The notes: generated from the sequence alone by a model not told the origin. DNA of 12,368 nucleotides from DATNIC01 sp035604635 (GCA_035604635.1 DATNIC010000118.1:1-12368), one strand, 5' to 3'. Positions 1-7,664 are shown, counted from the first letter of the stretch. Made by a program: numbers and translations.

Positions 1-107
1 TGCGCGGGGCGGGAGCGTTTTGCGTTTCTCGCGATGCCGGAGAGTCGTGGGAAGCACTGCTCACGGACTTGCCGTCGGTCTTGGCCGCCTGGGTCGCATC
101 TGCATAA
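1..107 (+). CDS. C-terminal end of an Asp-box (BNR/sialidase-like repeat) protein, 5' truncated by window edge
   Basis: Reading from base 3 gives 34 codons ending in TAA at 105-107. The peptide contains SRDAGESW, an exact match to the Asp-box pattern S-x-D-x-G-x-x-W found in BNR/sialidase-type beta-propellers and in VPS10-like 'glycosyl hydrolase' proteins of soil bacteria. The following residues (LLTDLPSVLAAWVA) resemble the usual final propeller strand of such proteins. The other two forward frames give compositionally poor, Arg-rich peptides. The start lies outside the window, so total length, signal peptide and function are unknown. The stop is 21 bp before the next gene on the same strand, so the two may be co-transcribed. 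The assignment rests on one short motif. Confidence 0.6.
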   Translation, partial: RGAGAFCVSRDAGESWEALLTDLPSVLAAWVASA

Positions 108-128
108 GCGATCCGTAGCCTGAACACG

Positions 129-1226
129 ATGGCCGATGTCATTGCGCGCGTCGAGACTTTCGCTCTCAACTTGCCGTACCGGTCCAAGGTACAGTTTCGA
201 TCGTCGCAAGGTTCAAGCGGCGCGTACGCGCTGCTCCGTTTGACGACGCGGGACGGCGCGGAGGGGATCGCCGAGGTCACGGGGATCGCCAACATCCCGG
301 AGAGCGATCCAAAGATTCTGGAAAACCAGATCGATCGGTTTTTTCGACCTCTCCTTGAGGGCGCCGATCCACTCGATCACAATCGTCAGCTTGTCGCCAT
401 CGATAAGATCCGAGGCGCTCCGATCGCAAAGGCGCTGATCGACGTCGCGCTTTGGGATCTGAAAGGGAAGCTCCTTGGGCAACCCGTCTGGCGCCTATTG
501 GGTGGAGGGCCGGTAAAGACGATTCCCGTTACGGCAGTCCTTTTCGGAGACACGGCGGCGGCCATGCTTGGCGAGGCCGAGCGAGCCGTTCAGCGCGGCA
601 TTCGCTCCCTCAAGGTCAAGCTCTGGCGTCACTGCATCGACGACATCATCCTGATCCGCGATATCCGCAAAGCGGTCGGCGACGATGTCTTCATCTACGC
701 GGACGCAAACTACGCGTACACGGAAACCGAAGCGCGAAGCCTTCTTCCCAAGCTCGCCGACTACAATGTTTCGATGATCGAAGATCCTTGCAGAATCACC
801 GCAGAGCGGCTCGCTCTCCTAAGCCGGGCGTTGCCGATCGCCATTCTTGGAGAGATTCCCATCGATTCACTGGCCGCAGCTTACAACTACATAAAATTAG
901 ATGCGATTGGCGCCGTCAGCGTGCACCTCCGCAGAACGGGTTTAACGGAATCCCTGAAGATCGTCGCGCTCAGCGAGGCCGCCTGTCTTCCCGCGCTCAT
1001 CGGTACCGACCTTGAGTCCGGCATCGGAGCGCTCTCGCGCGTGCACCTTCGCGCGGCCATCCCGTCCCTCGACCCGCTGCCGAGCGAAATCCAGTTCTTC
1101 GAACATCTCGCCGACGACGTGCTCGCCGAATCGCTCTCGATCGTCGATGGCGCCATCGAGGTTCCCGACCGGCCCGGCTTCGGAGGTTCGATCGATCAAG
1201 GGAAGTTGAAACAATACCGCGTCTGA
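129..1226 (+). CDS. Enolase-superfamily enzyme (mandelate racemase / muconate lactonizing type)
   Basis: This 365-residue protein has the normal length and two-domain layout of the MR/MLE group: an N-terminal capping domain to about residue 125, then a TIM barrel. Visible active-site elements are the K-x-K motif (K162 and K164, in SLKVKLW), D192 in DANYAY, E218 in IEDP, and GE (E242) on the fifth strand, which resembles the GEN of mandelate racemases more than the DES of lactonizing enzymes. At the sixth-strand position where MLE-type enzymes have Lys and mandelate racemase has Asp, the sequence is VSVHLRRTG, with H266. The seventh-strand LESGIG segment is MLE-like. Metal binding and the K164 base therefore look intact, but the opposite-face acid/base is unusual. 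Likely reactions are dehydration, epimerisation or cycloisomerisation of a carboxylate; the substrate cannot be predicted. No strong Shine-Dalgarno site precedes the ATG. The gene converges on the molybdenum enzyme gene with a 15-bp gap. Confidence 0.9.
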   Translation: MADVIARVETFALNLPYRSKVQFRSSQGSSGAYALLRLTTRDGAEGIAEVTGIANIPESDPKILENQIDRFFRPLLEGADPLDHNRQLVAIDKIRGAPIAKALIDVALWDLKGKLLGQPVWRLLGGGPVKTIPVTAVLFGDTAAAMLGEAERAVQRGIRSLKVKLWRHCIDDIILIRDIRKAVGDDVFIYADANYAYTETEARSLLPKLADYNVSMIEDPCRITAERLALLSRALPIAILGEIPIDSLAAAYNYIKLDAIGAVSVHLRRTGLTESLKIVALSEAACLPALIGTDLESGIGALSRVHLRAAIPSLDPLPSEIQFFEHLADDVLAESLSIVDGAIEVPDRPGFGGSIDQGKLKQYRV

Positions 1227-1241
1227 CACCGGCGGAAACGG

Positions 1242-3410
1242 TCAAGCCAAGGCGCGCAGGACCTGCTCAGGCGAGAACGGCAACTCACGTAGTCGAACGC
1301 CGGTCAACGCAAAGAAGGCGTTCCCGACCGACGCCGCCACGATCGGGACGCCGTCCTCTCCCACGCCCATCGGCGGGTTATTCGTCGAGAGCACCTTGAT
1401 CTCGATATGCGGGACGTCGGCCATGCGCGTCACTTGGTAATCGTAGAAGTTCGATTGCTGCACGTGACCTTTCTTGATGTCGACGCGCTCGCGCAGGACA
1501 TGGCCGACCGCGAAGCAGATGCCACCCTCGAGCTGGGCGGCGATGTTGCGCGGCTGAACCGCTATGCCGGCGTCGATCGCCATCCAGACGTTGTGGACGG
1601 TGATCTTCCCGCTGGGGCGGTCGAGCGAGATTTCGGCGATTCCGGCGTTCAGCGTATCATCCTTTTCCGAGAAAGCGAATCCGAGCGCGCGCCCCGGACG
1701 CTTCCGCTCCCAGTCTGCCATCGCGGCAACCGTACGGAAAAGCTCGATGGCTCGCGGATTTCCCGCCGCAAGCGCTCGCCGCAGCGCTAGCGGATCCTGG
1801 CCTTTGGCGCGCGCGATCTCGTCGAGAAACCCCTCGACGGCAAAGGTATTGTACCCGTTCCCGACGCCGCGATACGACGACAGCCTCGCGCCGCGTATCT
1901 GGATGACGTGCTCGGCAAGCTTGTTGGGAATGCCGTAGCTCGGGATTTGCGTTCCCTTCATGACGATCCGATCGGTTGCTTTCGTGCCGGTTTGACCGTC
2001 GGTCATGAAGTTGAGGACCGACTCAGAGACGACGCGATGGCGCCAGGCGACGATCTTTCCGCCGGCGTCGAAGCCGGCTTCGATATGATGGGCAGTCGCG
2101 GGCCGGAACCGGCCGAAGCGCAAGTCGTCTTCCCGCGACCAAATCAGCTTGACGGGCTTCTTCGCCGCCGCAGCCAGGCGCGTTGCTTGGATCACGACCT
2201 CGTGCGAGCCGCGCCGGCCATATGCTCCGCCGACGAACTGCTGGTGAAGCGTGATCCGATCCGGCTTCGTCTTCAGCAGCGCGGCGATCGTCGTGCGCAG
2301 GTCGCTTGGCGCCTGGGTCCCCGCCCACACTTCGGCCGACGATCCATCGGGGGAGAGTGAGACGGTAGCCGTTAGCGGCTCCATCTGTCCGTGATAGATG
2401 TGATGGGTGCGGTATTCCGCCCGCATGACGCTCGCTGCGCTCGCAAGCGCAGCGCCGGCGTCGCCCTGCTTTTCATACGCGACGCCCGCGACCGCCGGAT
2501 TGCGCGCGACCGCCGCAAATTCATCGAGCGCGGCGTCGCTGTCATACGCGCCTGCCGGCGCATCGCTCCAGGTGACGCGCAGCAGGTTCTTCGCGAACCG
2601 CGTCGCTTCGACGCTCGTACCGAGGACCCCGACGCCGTCCGGTAACGTCACGACATCGACGATGCCGCGCGCCGCCCGCGCCGAGCGGTCGTCGATGGTC
2701 ACCGGCGAGCCCCCAGGATACGGCGATTGCAGCACCGCGGCATAGAGCATGCCGGGCACGTTGGCATCCATCGCGTATTTGGCCGCGCCTCTGACTTTCA
2801 ACGGCACCTCGACGCGCGGGACGTCCTTGCCGATCAAGCGGAACTGGCTCGAGGACTTGAGGTCTTTCTCCGTGATCGCCGGCAGCGTCGCCGGCAGAAC
2901 GGCAAACATGGCGACGGCGCCGTAGGAGATACGGCGGTCCGTGTTGCGGTGGACGACGGTATTTGGCTCGGTCGAAAGCTCCGCGACGGGCACCTGCCAG
3001 CGTGCCGCGACGGCATCGAGCAGGACCCGACGGGCCTGCGCACCGGCGATGCGCAACGGCAGATAGTAGCCGCGAACCGAGAAGCTCGACGAGGTGAGCA
3101 ACGCCATGCGGTAGAGCGGATTCCCGTAGACCGAATCCCACGACGCGGGCTGGACGATGCGCACGCGCGACCAGTCGGCGTCAAGGTCTTCGGAGAGGAT
3201 CAGCGGCAGCGAGGTGAAGCTCCCTTGCCCCATCTCGGCCGCAGGCGAGACGATCGTCACCGTGTTGTCGGTGCCGATGGTGACCCAAATGTTGAGCGGA
3301 GCGCTCGCCGCTTGCGCTTCGGCCGGAGGCGCGCTGCCGACGAGCGGGAAGGCGAGTGTCAGGCTGGCGGTCGCGCCCAGGAAGGTCCGGCGATTGAGTT
3401 GTGTGGTCAT
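1242..3410 (-). CDS. Molybdopterin-binding large subunit of a xanthine-dehydrogenase-family hydroxylase (IorB-like), Tat-exported
   Basis: This 722-residue protein belongs to the molybdenum hydroxylase family and is closest in motif pattern to the isoquinoline 1-oxidoreductase / aldehyde-oxidising large subunits. It begins with a twin-arginine signal (R7-R8 in NRRTFLG, a hydrophobic stretch, then an AQA-type cleavage region near residue 34), so it probably works in the periplasm. MGQG at 60-63 and GGAYGRR near 395 are cofactor-binding motifs. GVGEDG near the C-terminus places the expected catalytic glutamate at E685. Such enzymes insert water-derived oxygen at an electron-poor carbon of an aldehyde or N-heteroaromatic ring. 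The start codon overlaps the stop of the [2Fe-2S] subunit gene (ATGA), with GAGGT upstream. No FAD subunit gene is adjacent, which fits two-subunit enzymes that pass electrons to a cytochrome or other external acceptor. Substrate unknown. Confidence 0.92.
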   Translation of the reverse strand: MTTQLNRRTFLGATASLTLAFPLVGSAPPAEAQAASAPLNIWVTIGTDNTVTIVSPAAEMGQGSFTSLPLILSEDLDADWSRVRIVQPASWDSVYGNPLYRMALLTSSSFSVRGYYLPLRIAGAQARRVLLDAVAARWQVPVAELSTEPNTVVHRNTDRRISYGAVAMFAVLPATLPAITEKDLKSSSQFRLIGKDVPRVEVPLKVRGAAKYAMDANVPGMLYAAVLQSPYPGGSPVTIDDRSARAARGIVDVVTLPDGVGVLGTSVEATRFAKNLLRVTWSDAPAGAYDSDAALDEFAAVARNPAVAGVAYEKQGDAGAALASAASVMRAEYRTHHIYHGQMEPLTATVSLSPDGSSAEVWAGTQAPSDLRTTIAALLKTKPDRITLHQQFVGGAYGRRGSHEVVIQATRLAAAAKKPVKLIWSREDDLRFGRFRPATAHHIEAGFDAGGKIVAWRHRVVSESVLNFMTDGQTGTKATDRIVMKGTQIPSYGIPNKLAEHVIQIRGARLSSYRGVGNGYNTFAVEGFLDEIARAKGQDPLALRRALAAGNPRAIELFRTVAAMADWERKRPGRALGFAFSEKDDTLNAGIAEISLDRPSGKITVHNVWMAIDAGIAVQPRNIAAQLEGGICFAVGHVLRERVDIKKGHVQQSNFYDYQVTRMADVPHIEIKVLSTNNPPMGVGEDGVPIVAASVGNAFFALTGVRLRELPFSPEQVLRALA

Positions 3411-3865
3411 GAGGCGACCTCGCCGGCAGCGCGCTCAATCGCGCGCACGATCATCGGATAGGTGCCGCAGCGGCAGATATTGCCGTTCATGTGGGTCACG
3501 ATCTGCTCGCGCGACGGCTTCTTGTTGGTAACGAGCAACGCGGCGGCTTGCATGATCTGTCCCGACTGGCAGTAGCCGCACTGCGGAACCTGTTCGGCGA
3601 CCCACGCCTTCTGCAGCGCATGGCTGCCGTCCGGCGAGAGTCCCTCGATCGTCGTTACCGCGTGACCGGCGGCTTTCGTGAGCGTAACCTGACAAGAGCG
3701 CACCGGTGCGCCGTCGAGGTGAACCGTGCACGCGCCGCAGGCTCCGACCGCGCAGCCGAATTTCGTGCCGGTCATCTGAAGATGCTCGCGGAGTACCCAG
3801 AGCAGCGGTGTCCTCGGTTCGGCCTCGACTTGCCGCCGTTGCCCGTTGACGATGAGCTCTACCAT
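3407..3865 (-). CDS. [2Fe-2S] small subunit of the molybdenum hydroxylase (IorA-like)
   Basis: This 152-residue protein has both iron-sulfur domains of the family. The plant-ferredoxin-type cluster uses C38, C43, C46 and C58, and the alpha-helical C-terminal cluster uses C96, C99, C131 and C133 (CGYC and CRC). All eight cysteines are present and the length is typical. It relays electrons from the molybdenum site to an external acceptor. The ATG at 3865 is chosen over an in-frame start 22 codons upstream because GGAGGT lies five bases before it, because the protein then begins with the usual MVELIVNG strand, and because the upstream start would overlap the preceding gene. It has no signal peptide, so it presumably crosses the membrane folded together with the Tat-bearing large subunit, whose start overlaps its stop by four bases. 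Confidence 0.94.
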   Translation of the reverse strand: MVELIVNGQRRQVEAEPRTPLLWVLREHLQMTGTKFGCAVGACGACTVHLDGAPVRSCQVTLTKAAGHAVTTIEGLSPDGSHALQKAWVAEQVPQCGYCQSGQIMQAAALLVTNKKPSREQIVTHMNGNICRCGTYPMIVRAIERAAGEVAS

Positions 3866-3870
3866 AACAG

Positions 3871-3876
3871 ACCTCC
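3871..3876 (-). promoter_or_regulatory. Ribosome binding site deciding the [2Fe-2S] subunit start
   Basis: The minus strand reads GGAGGT here, five bases before the ATG at 3865. It lies in the 13-bp gap after the stop of the binding-protein gene. It supports the short start and argues against the start at 3931. Confidence 0.8.
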
Positions 3877-3878
3877 GA

Positions 3879-4841
3879 TCAACTGCGCGCGATGAGTTCG
3901 GCCGCGTCGAAGTGCCGAGGGAGTCCCCCATAGGTATACGCCAAATTGAGGACGGGTTGGATCATTCGCGGATCGAGTGCTGTGGCATAACGGGCCCGAT
4001 TCATCCCGCGGATACGGTCGACGTCGATCCTCGAATACTTTGAAAGGATCGCTGCCGACTCGTCGTGGTGCGCGTTCGCCCAGCGCGCCGTGGCATAGAT
4101 CACGCCGACAAGGGTTTTGACCGTCGCGGCATTGGCAGCGAGCCAATCGCGCGTCGCGAACCATTCATTGACCAGAAACTGTTTGCCGATTGCGTCGTAC
4201 GGCGTGGCAATCCGCCGGAGCGTTGCCGTCGAGGTTGCCGTGAAGGCGCTGAGCTGAGGCTCGCCGATGTGCGCGGCCGCAACGGTCCCACGCTCGACGC
4301 CGGCGGTCATCGCGGCCTGCGTAAGCTCGATGAAACGCACCTTGGTGAGATCGGCGCCGTTCTTGACGAGCCACCCTTTGACCGCCATGCTGCTCAGCGA
4401 AATCAGCGCCGGGACAGCAATCGCCTGACCTTCGAAATCCTTGGCGGATCGGATCGGCGATTGCATCGCGACGCACAGCGCCGAAATCGGCGCCGCGCTG
4501 TCGTAGAGCGTCCCGCCGGCAAAGACCGCAAACGGCAGACCGCGCGCGATCCCGTTTGCGAGCTCCGTCGCCTCGCCGAGCCCGACGTCGATCGCGCCGC
4601 CCGCACAGGCCGCCGCTTGCGCCGCCCCGTTGGGAAAGGTCGACACCTCGACGTTGAGCCCGGCGGCTTTGAACGACCCGAGGTCGGCAGCGTAAAAGCC
4701 TTCGCCGAAGGCGTCGTTTGCGTTCTGGCCGATGCGAATCGTTGCAGCCTGCGCCTGCACGGCGGCGGGCGCGAACGCGGCCGCAGCGCCGGCCATGGCG
4801 AGCACCAGAGCCCGTCGGCGTGCGAGAATCGTGAGGGCCAT
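3879..4841 (-). CDS. Periplasmic solute-binding protein, NMT1/SsuA (TauA-like) family
   Basis: This 320-residue protein starts with a positively charged N-terminus (ARRR), an Ala-rich hydrophobic core and an AQA cleavage site near residue 31, a Sec-type signal peptide without a lipobox cysteine. The mature part resembles the two-lobed ABC-transporter binding proteins of the nitrate/sulfonate/taurine/NMT1 group: IRIGQNANDAF on the first strand, GLNVEV..FPNGAAQ, IDVGLGEATE, and a C-terminal helical part with WLAANAATVKTLV. It should capture a small ligand, perhaps the pathway substrate. GGAGGA precedes the ATG. It sits inside the operon, 20 bp after the FAH-family gene and 13 bp before the [2Fe-2S] gene, and no permease or ATPase gene is nearby. 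Ligand unknown. Confidence 0.85.
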   Translation of the reverse strand: MALTILARRRALVLAMAGAAAAFAPAAVQAQAATIRIGQNANDAFGEGFYAADLGSFKAAGLNVEVSTFPNGAAQAAACAGGAIDVGLGEATELANGIARGLPFAVFAGGTLYDSAAPISALCVAMQSPIRSAKDFEGQAIAVPALISLSSMAVKGWLVKNGADLTKVRFIELTQAAMTAGVERGTVAAAHIGEPQLSAFTATSTATLRRIATPYDAIGKQFLVNEWFATRDWLAANAATVKTLVGVIYATARWANAHHDESAAILSKYSRIDVDRIRGMNRARYATALDPRMIQPVLNLAYTYGGLPRHFDAAELIARS

Positions 4842-4861
4842 AGGCGTCCTCCTGCGTTAGC

Positions 4862-5776
4862 TCAGACGATCGTGCTGGTGAGGCTCCCGATCTGCGGCGA
4901 CGAGACCTCGACCGTCTGACCGACCTTGAGGAAACGGTCCATCGACCGCGTCCCGTCGGCGTTGACTTTGGTCGAATCCTGTGCGGTCCCCGCGCCGGTC
5001 CCGCCGAAGATCATGTCTCCCGGGACGAAGGTGAAGTCGTGCGTGAGGTACTCGAGAAGCTCGCCGAACGAGAACACCATCGCGCTGCTATTGTAGCTCT
5101 GACGCTGCTCGCCGGCGACCCGGGTCACGACGTCGACGTTCTGCGGGTCGAGCTCGCCGACGACAATGCATGGTCCCATCGACGCCGACAAGTCGAAGTT
5201 CTTCTGTAGATTGAAGCTGATCGGACGCTGCGGCCCGCGATACGCGTCACGGATGCTCCAATCGACGGCGAGCGTCACACCCCACACGTAGTCGGCGATG
5301 CGATCGGCTTTGACATTCTTGGCGCGTTTGCCGATGACGATCGCAACCTCGCCTTCGTAGTCGAAGTACTGGGCGCGCTTCGGATAGGGGATCCCGTCGC
5401 CGGGACCACCGACCGCATCGAGGTCTTTCCAGAAGCCCCACAGACCGTCGTCGCGAATCCGCTTGGCCTGCGTCTCCAGGGTCACGCCCGCGAGGCCGTG
5501 GGCGAGCGCCATCCCGTACGAGTGCGCCGCATAGTTACCCCCTGCACACGCGATCCGCTTGTCGGGCCAAGGCGCAAGCAGCTTGACGTCGGCAGCGCGG
5601 TGCACGACCGTCGCGTTCTCGATCGCCTTTTGCGCCGCTTCGAGTCCCTCCGGGCCCGCCGCGATGAACGCAGCGAGATCCGCCGGTACGCGCTTGTCGC
5701 CGGCGTTGAGGTCCACGACCTGCTCGCCGACCAGAGCGCCGACGCGCGCCTCCGGCCCGAAAACCACGATCTTCAC
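4862..5776 (-). CDS. Fumarylacetoacetate hydrolase (FAH) family protein, probable ring-cleavage product hydrolase/isomerase
   Basis: This 304-residue protein has an N-terminal domain beginning VKIVVFG and a C-terminal FAH catalytic domain from about residue 72. The metal ligands are visible as E141 and E143 in DYEGEVAIVIGK and D172 in VDWSIRD; K192 in QKNFD and the terminal GDMIFGGTGAGT turn are also family features. Relatives hydrolyse acylpyruvates, or hydrate, isomerise or decarboxylate ring-cleavage products such as 2-oxohept-3-enedioate; which of these applies here is not decided by sequence. The GTG at 5776 is chosen because AAGGAC lies five bases upstream and GTGA overlaps the stop of the dioxygenase gene. 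An in-frame ATG at 5857 would add 27 residues unlike the family and run deep into that gene. The neighbouring dioxygenase and hydratase-aldolase support a role in aromatic breakdown. Confidence 0.9.
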   Translation of the reverse strand: MKIVVFGPEARVGALVGEQVVDLNAGDKRVPADLAAFIAAGPEGLEAAQKAIENATVVHRAADVKLLAPWPDKRIACAGGNYAAHSYGMALAHGLAGVTLETQAKRIRDDGLWGFWKDLDAVGGPGDGIPYPKRAQYFDYEGEVAIVIGKRAKNVKADRIADYVWGVTLAVDWSIRDAYRGPQRPISFNLQKNFDLSASMGPCIVVGELDPQNVDVVTRVAGEQRQSYNSSAMVFSFGELLEYLTHDFTFVPGDMIFGGTGAGTAQDSTKVNADGTRSMDRFLKVGQTVEVSSPQIGSLTSTIV

Positions 5777-6675
5777 TGTTTGTCCTTCATAAGTTCGGGA
5801 AGCCCCCTGGATCCACGGGTCCGGAAACGCTCTGTCGGCGGGCCCGCGACGCCCCATTCATCGACCGTCACGCGCTTATCCCAAAATTCAGGCCCTCCGA
5901 ATTTGTACGTGCGATCGTCGATGTGGGCCATCTCGGTCGTATATTCGATCACGATGTCGTTGGGGTCAAAGAAGTACGCGAACACGTTGTTCCCCGGGCC
6001 ATGCCGCCCGACGCCGTGCTCGAGCGTGAGCCCCGCAGCTTTGAGCCGTCCAGTACCGCGCATCAACCCATCGATCGAGGGCAAGTCGAACGCAACGTGG
6101 CTCAACCGGGCGACGGGCGCGCGTCCAAAAGCCAAGCAGTGATGCTCCTGGTTGCATCCGAGGAAAAAGATCCGTCCGGACTCGTCGCGCAGCCGAAAGC
6201 CGAGCCGCTGATAGAAGGCGCTGGCCGCGTCCGCATCGGTCGAGGCGTACACGACGTGGCTCAACTTGACCGGGACATCCGCGCGAAGCCCGGCCTTCTC
6301 ATGCGGCCCGATGCCGGAGATGACGCGCATCTCCCGAGACTCGCCGTCGGAAAACGCAAAACCGTACCCGTCGCCGGGTTCATCCAGATTCTTTGGCGGC
6401 GCAAGTGCGACGTCACGCAGGATGTCGTAGAGTTCGTCAACCGTCCGCCTGTCGGCGGCGCCGAAGTTTGCACGGCGGATGCCGCACGTCGCTCCCTCTC
6501 TCAAGACTAAGATATGGTGCTCCGTCGAGGTACCGCGCAAATAGACCGCGTCGGGCGTGCGATCGACCACTTTCAAACCCCAGACATCCGCATAGAATGC
6601 GGCCGACGCAGCGAGATCGGCGACGTCGAACTCGACGCTACGCAGCCACTCGATACCGGGTTTCTGCTCGGTCAC
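5773..6675 (-). CDS. Type I extradiol ring-cleavage dioxygenase (VOC fold, catechol 2,3-dioxygenase family)
   Basis: This 300-residue, two-domain vicinal-oxygen-chelate protein has the normal length of the XylE/BphC family. The catalytic C-terminal domain has the full active site at the expected spacing: iron ligands H140 (LSHVVY), H193 (LSHVAFD) and E244 (IVIEYTTE), plus second-sphere H178, H225 (GRHGPGNN) and Y234 (FAYFFDP). These match H199, H246 and Y255 of XylE by their distance to the metal ligands. The N-terminal domain (residues 8-120) is the non-catalytic repeat. The enzyme should cleave a catechol next to its hydroxyls using Fe(II) and O2. The start is GTG, two bases after the stop of the hydratase-aldolase gene, with only a weak Shine-Dalgarno site; translation is probably coupled. 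The true catecholic substrate is unknown; the neighbouring hydratase-aldolase hints at a bicyclic or arylated substrate. Confidence 0.92.
   Translation of the reverse strand: MTEQKPGIEWLRSVEFDVADLAASAAFYADVWGLKVVDRTPDAVYLRGTSTEHHILVLREGATCGIRRANFGAADRRTVDELYDILRDVALAPPKNLDEPGDGYGFAFSDGESREMRVISGIGPHEKAGLRADVPVKLSHVVYASTDADAASAFYQRLGFRLRDESGRIFFLGCNQEHHCLAFGRAPVARLSHVAFDLPSIDGLMRGTGRLKAAGLTLEHGVGRHGPGNNVFAYFFDPNDIVIEYTTEMAHIDDRTYKFGGPEFWDKRVTVDEWGVAGPPTERFRTRGSRGLPELMKDKQ
5782..5787 (-). promoter_or_regulatory. Ribosome binding site deciding the GTG start of the FAH-family gene
   Basis: The minus strand reads AAGGAC, five bases before GTG at 5776. It lies within the last codons of the dioxygenase gene, which suggests translational coupling. 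Confidence 0.7.
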
Positions 6676-6677
6676 GC

Positions 6678-7664
6678 TTACTTCGCAAAGGCCAAAGACG
6701 CGCCCGCGTACTTCTTACGCAGTTCTTTCCAGCGCAAGCCGTTCTCGGTAGCGGCCTTGACGTACTCTTCTGGGACGACTTCGTACGGCGGGCGGATCGG
6801 GCCGGCCTTCATGTAGCCCGCGGCATTCGCCCTCAGTTTTTCGATCTGCAGGTTATAGCTCGCGAAGAGCTCGGCGTTCTCCGTCAAGAATTTAATCGGC
6901 TCACGCGTCCAAGCCAGGTCCTTGGCGACTGCCTCTTCACGAGCCGGATCTGCGTCGAGCACTGCGTTGATCATGGCGAGCGCCGGTTCAGGTCCCATCG
7001 ACGATGCCGTCGACCAGCACGCCGTCGTCGTCGCGCGATTGATGTCCGTAAATTTCTTCAGGGCCCCATCGTTCGGTAAGAAGTGGATCTTGCCGCGGGA
7101 CGCTGCTTGGGCTTCCGCCAACATCGGCGGCCGCGAGAATTTCGCAGCGACGACGGTCGGGGCCTCGTCCGCGATGCGTGCCCAGAAATCGGGGGCGAAC
7201 GGAAAACGAAAGGCACGTGGATTGCCGTACACCATGATCGGCAGATCGGGGAACGCAGCCGACATGCCCTTGTAGTACTGCACGGCCATGTCGAGCGTCA
7301 GCGGTTGCCACATCGGGAGGCCGAGCAGAATACCGGTCGCACCACGCTCGCGCGCGAACCGCGTACGCTCGGCGACCTCGTGGGTTCCCAGCTGCGTCGT
7401 GCCGATGAAGACCGGCACGCGGGCCCGAACCGTGGAAAGCGCGCAGTCGGTAAACGCCTCGAATTCCTTGCGGGTGATCGTCGCGCACTCACCGGTCGTC
7501 CCCAACAAGATCAGACCGTTCGCGCCGTCAGCGAGCAGCTGGTTGAGCACGCGTTCCGTTTCGGCCAAGTTTACGGTGTCCGTCGCAGTCACGCTCGACC
7601 CGTCATCGTTCGTCGGCGTCGCGATGATCGCGTACAGCCCTCGGAAGTCTTGTGCTCGCAGCAT
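6678..7664 (-). CDS. DapA-superfamily hydratase-aldolase (trans-o-hydroxybenzylidenepyruvate hydratase-aldolase-like)
   Basis: This 328-residue TIM-barrel protein is a class I (Schiff-base) aldolase. GTTGE at 55-59, Y146 in VYGNPRAF and the lysine K175 in AAKFSRP are the family's catalytic elements. LPMW at 116-119, TACWSTASSMGPEP near 214-226 and the C-terminal YNLQIEKLRANAAGYMKAGPIRPPY segment resemble the NahE/PhdJ-type hydratase-aldolases of polycyclic aromatic degradation more than dihydrodipicolinate synthases. Those enzymes split an aryl-but-3-enoyl pyruvate type compound into pyruvate and an aromatic aldehyde. This is the first gene of a six-gene operon, with an AGGG-type ribosome site before its ATG and a divergent gene upstream. 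The NahE-like assignment is from remembered motif patterns, so a different 2-oxo acid substrate is possible. Confidence 0.87.
   Translation of the reverse strand: MLRAQDFRGLYAIIATPTNDDGSSVTATDTVNLAETERVLNQLLADGANGLILLGTTGECATITRKEFEAFTDCALSTVRARVPVFIGTTQLGTHEVAERTRFARERGATGILLGLPMWQPLTLDMAVQYYKGMSAAFPDLPIMVYGNPRAFRFPFAPDFWARIADEAPTVVAAKFSRPPMLAEAQAASRGKIHFLPNDGALKKFTDINRATTTACWSTASSMGPEPALAMINAVLDADPAREEAVAKDLAWTREPIKFLTENAELFASYNLQIEKLRANAAGYMKAGPIRPPYEVVPEEYVKAATENGLRWKELRKKYAGASLAFAK

Noticed and set aside
1224..1244. Small inverted repeat (ACCG/CGGT arms) spanning both convergent stop codons, as a bidirectional terminator
   Set aside because: The stem is only four uninterrupted base pairs and there is no T-tract on either side; the symmetry largely reflects the two TGA stops facing each other.
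2727..3461. A 244-codon + strand open frame opposite the Mo hydroxylase genes
   Set aside because: Its translation is rich in Arg, Gly and Asp without any fold pattern, while the minus strand carries full family motifs over the same bases.
3866..3931. N-terminal extension of the [2Fe-2S] subunit from the ATG at 3931
   Set aside because: It would overlap the preceding gene by over 50 bp and lacks homology-like sequence, whereas GGAGGT sits ideally for the start at 3865.
4065..4919. A 284-codon + strand open frame opposite the NMT1-like gene
   Set aside because: It is Arg-rich with no motif, and the minus-strand protein has a signal peptide and family pattern.
5777..5857. N-terminal extension of the FAH-family protein from an ATG at 5857
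   Set aside because: The extra 27 residues lie inside the dioxygenase gene and are unlike the family; the GTG at 5776 has a good ribosome site and a GTGA overlap.
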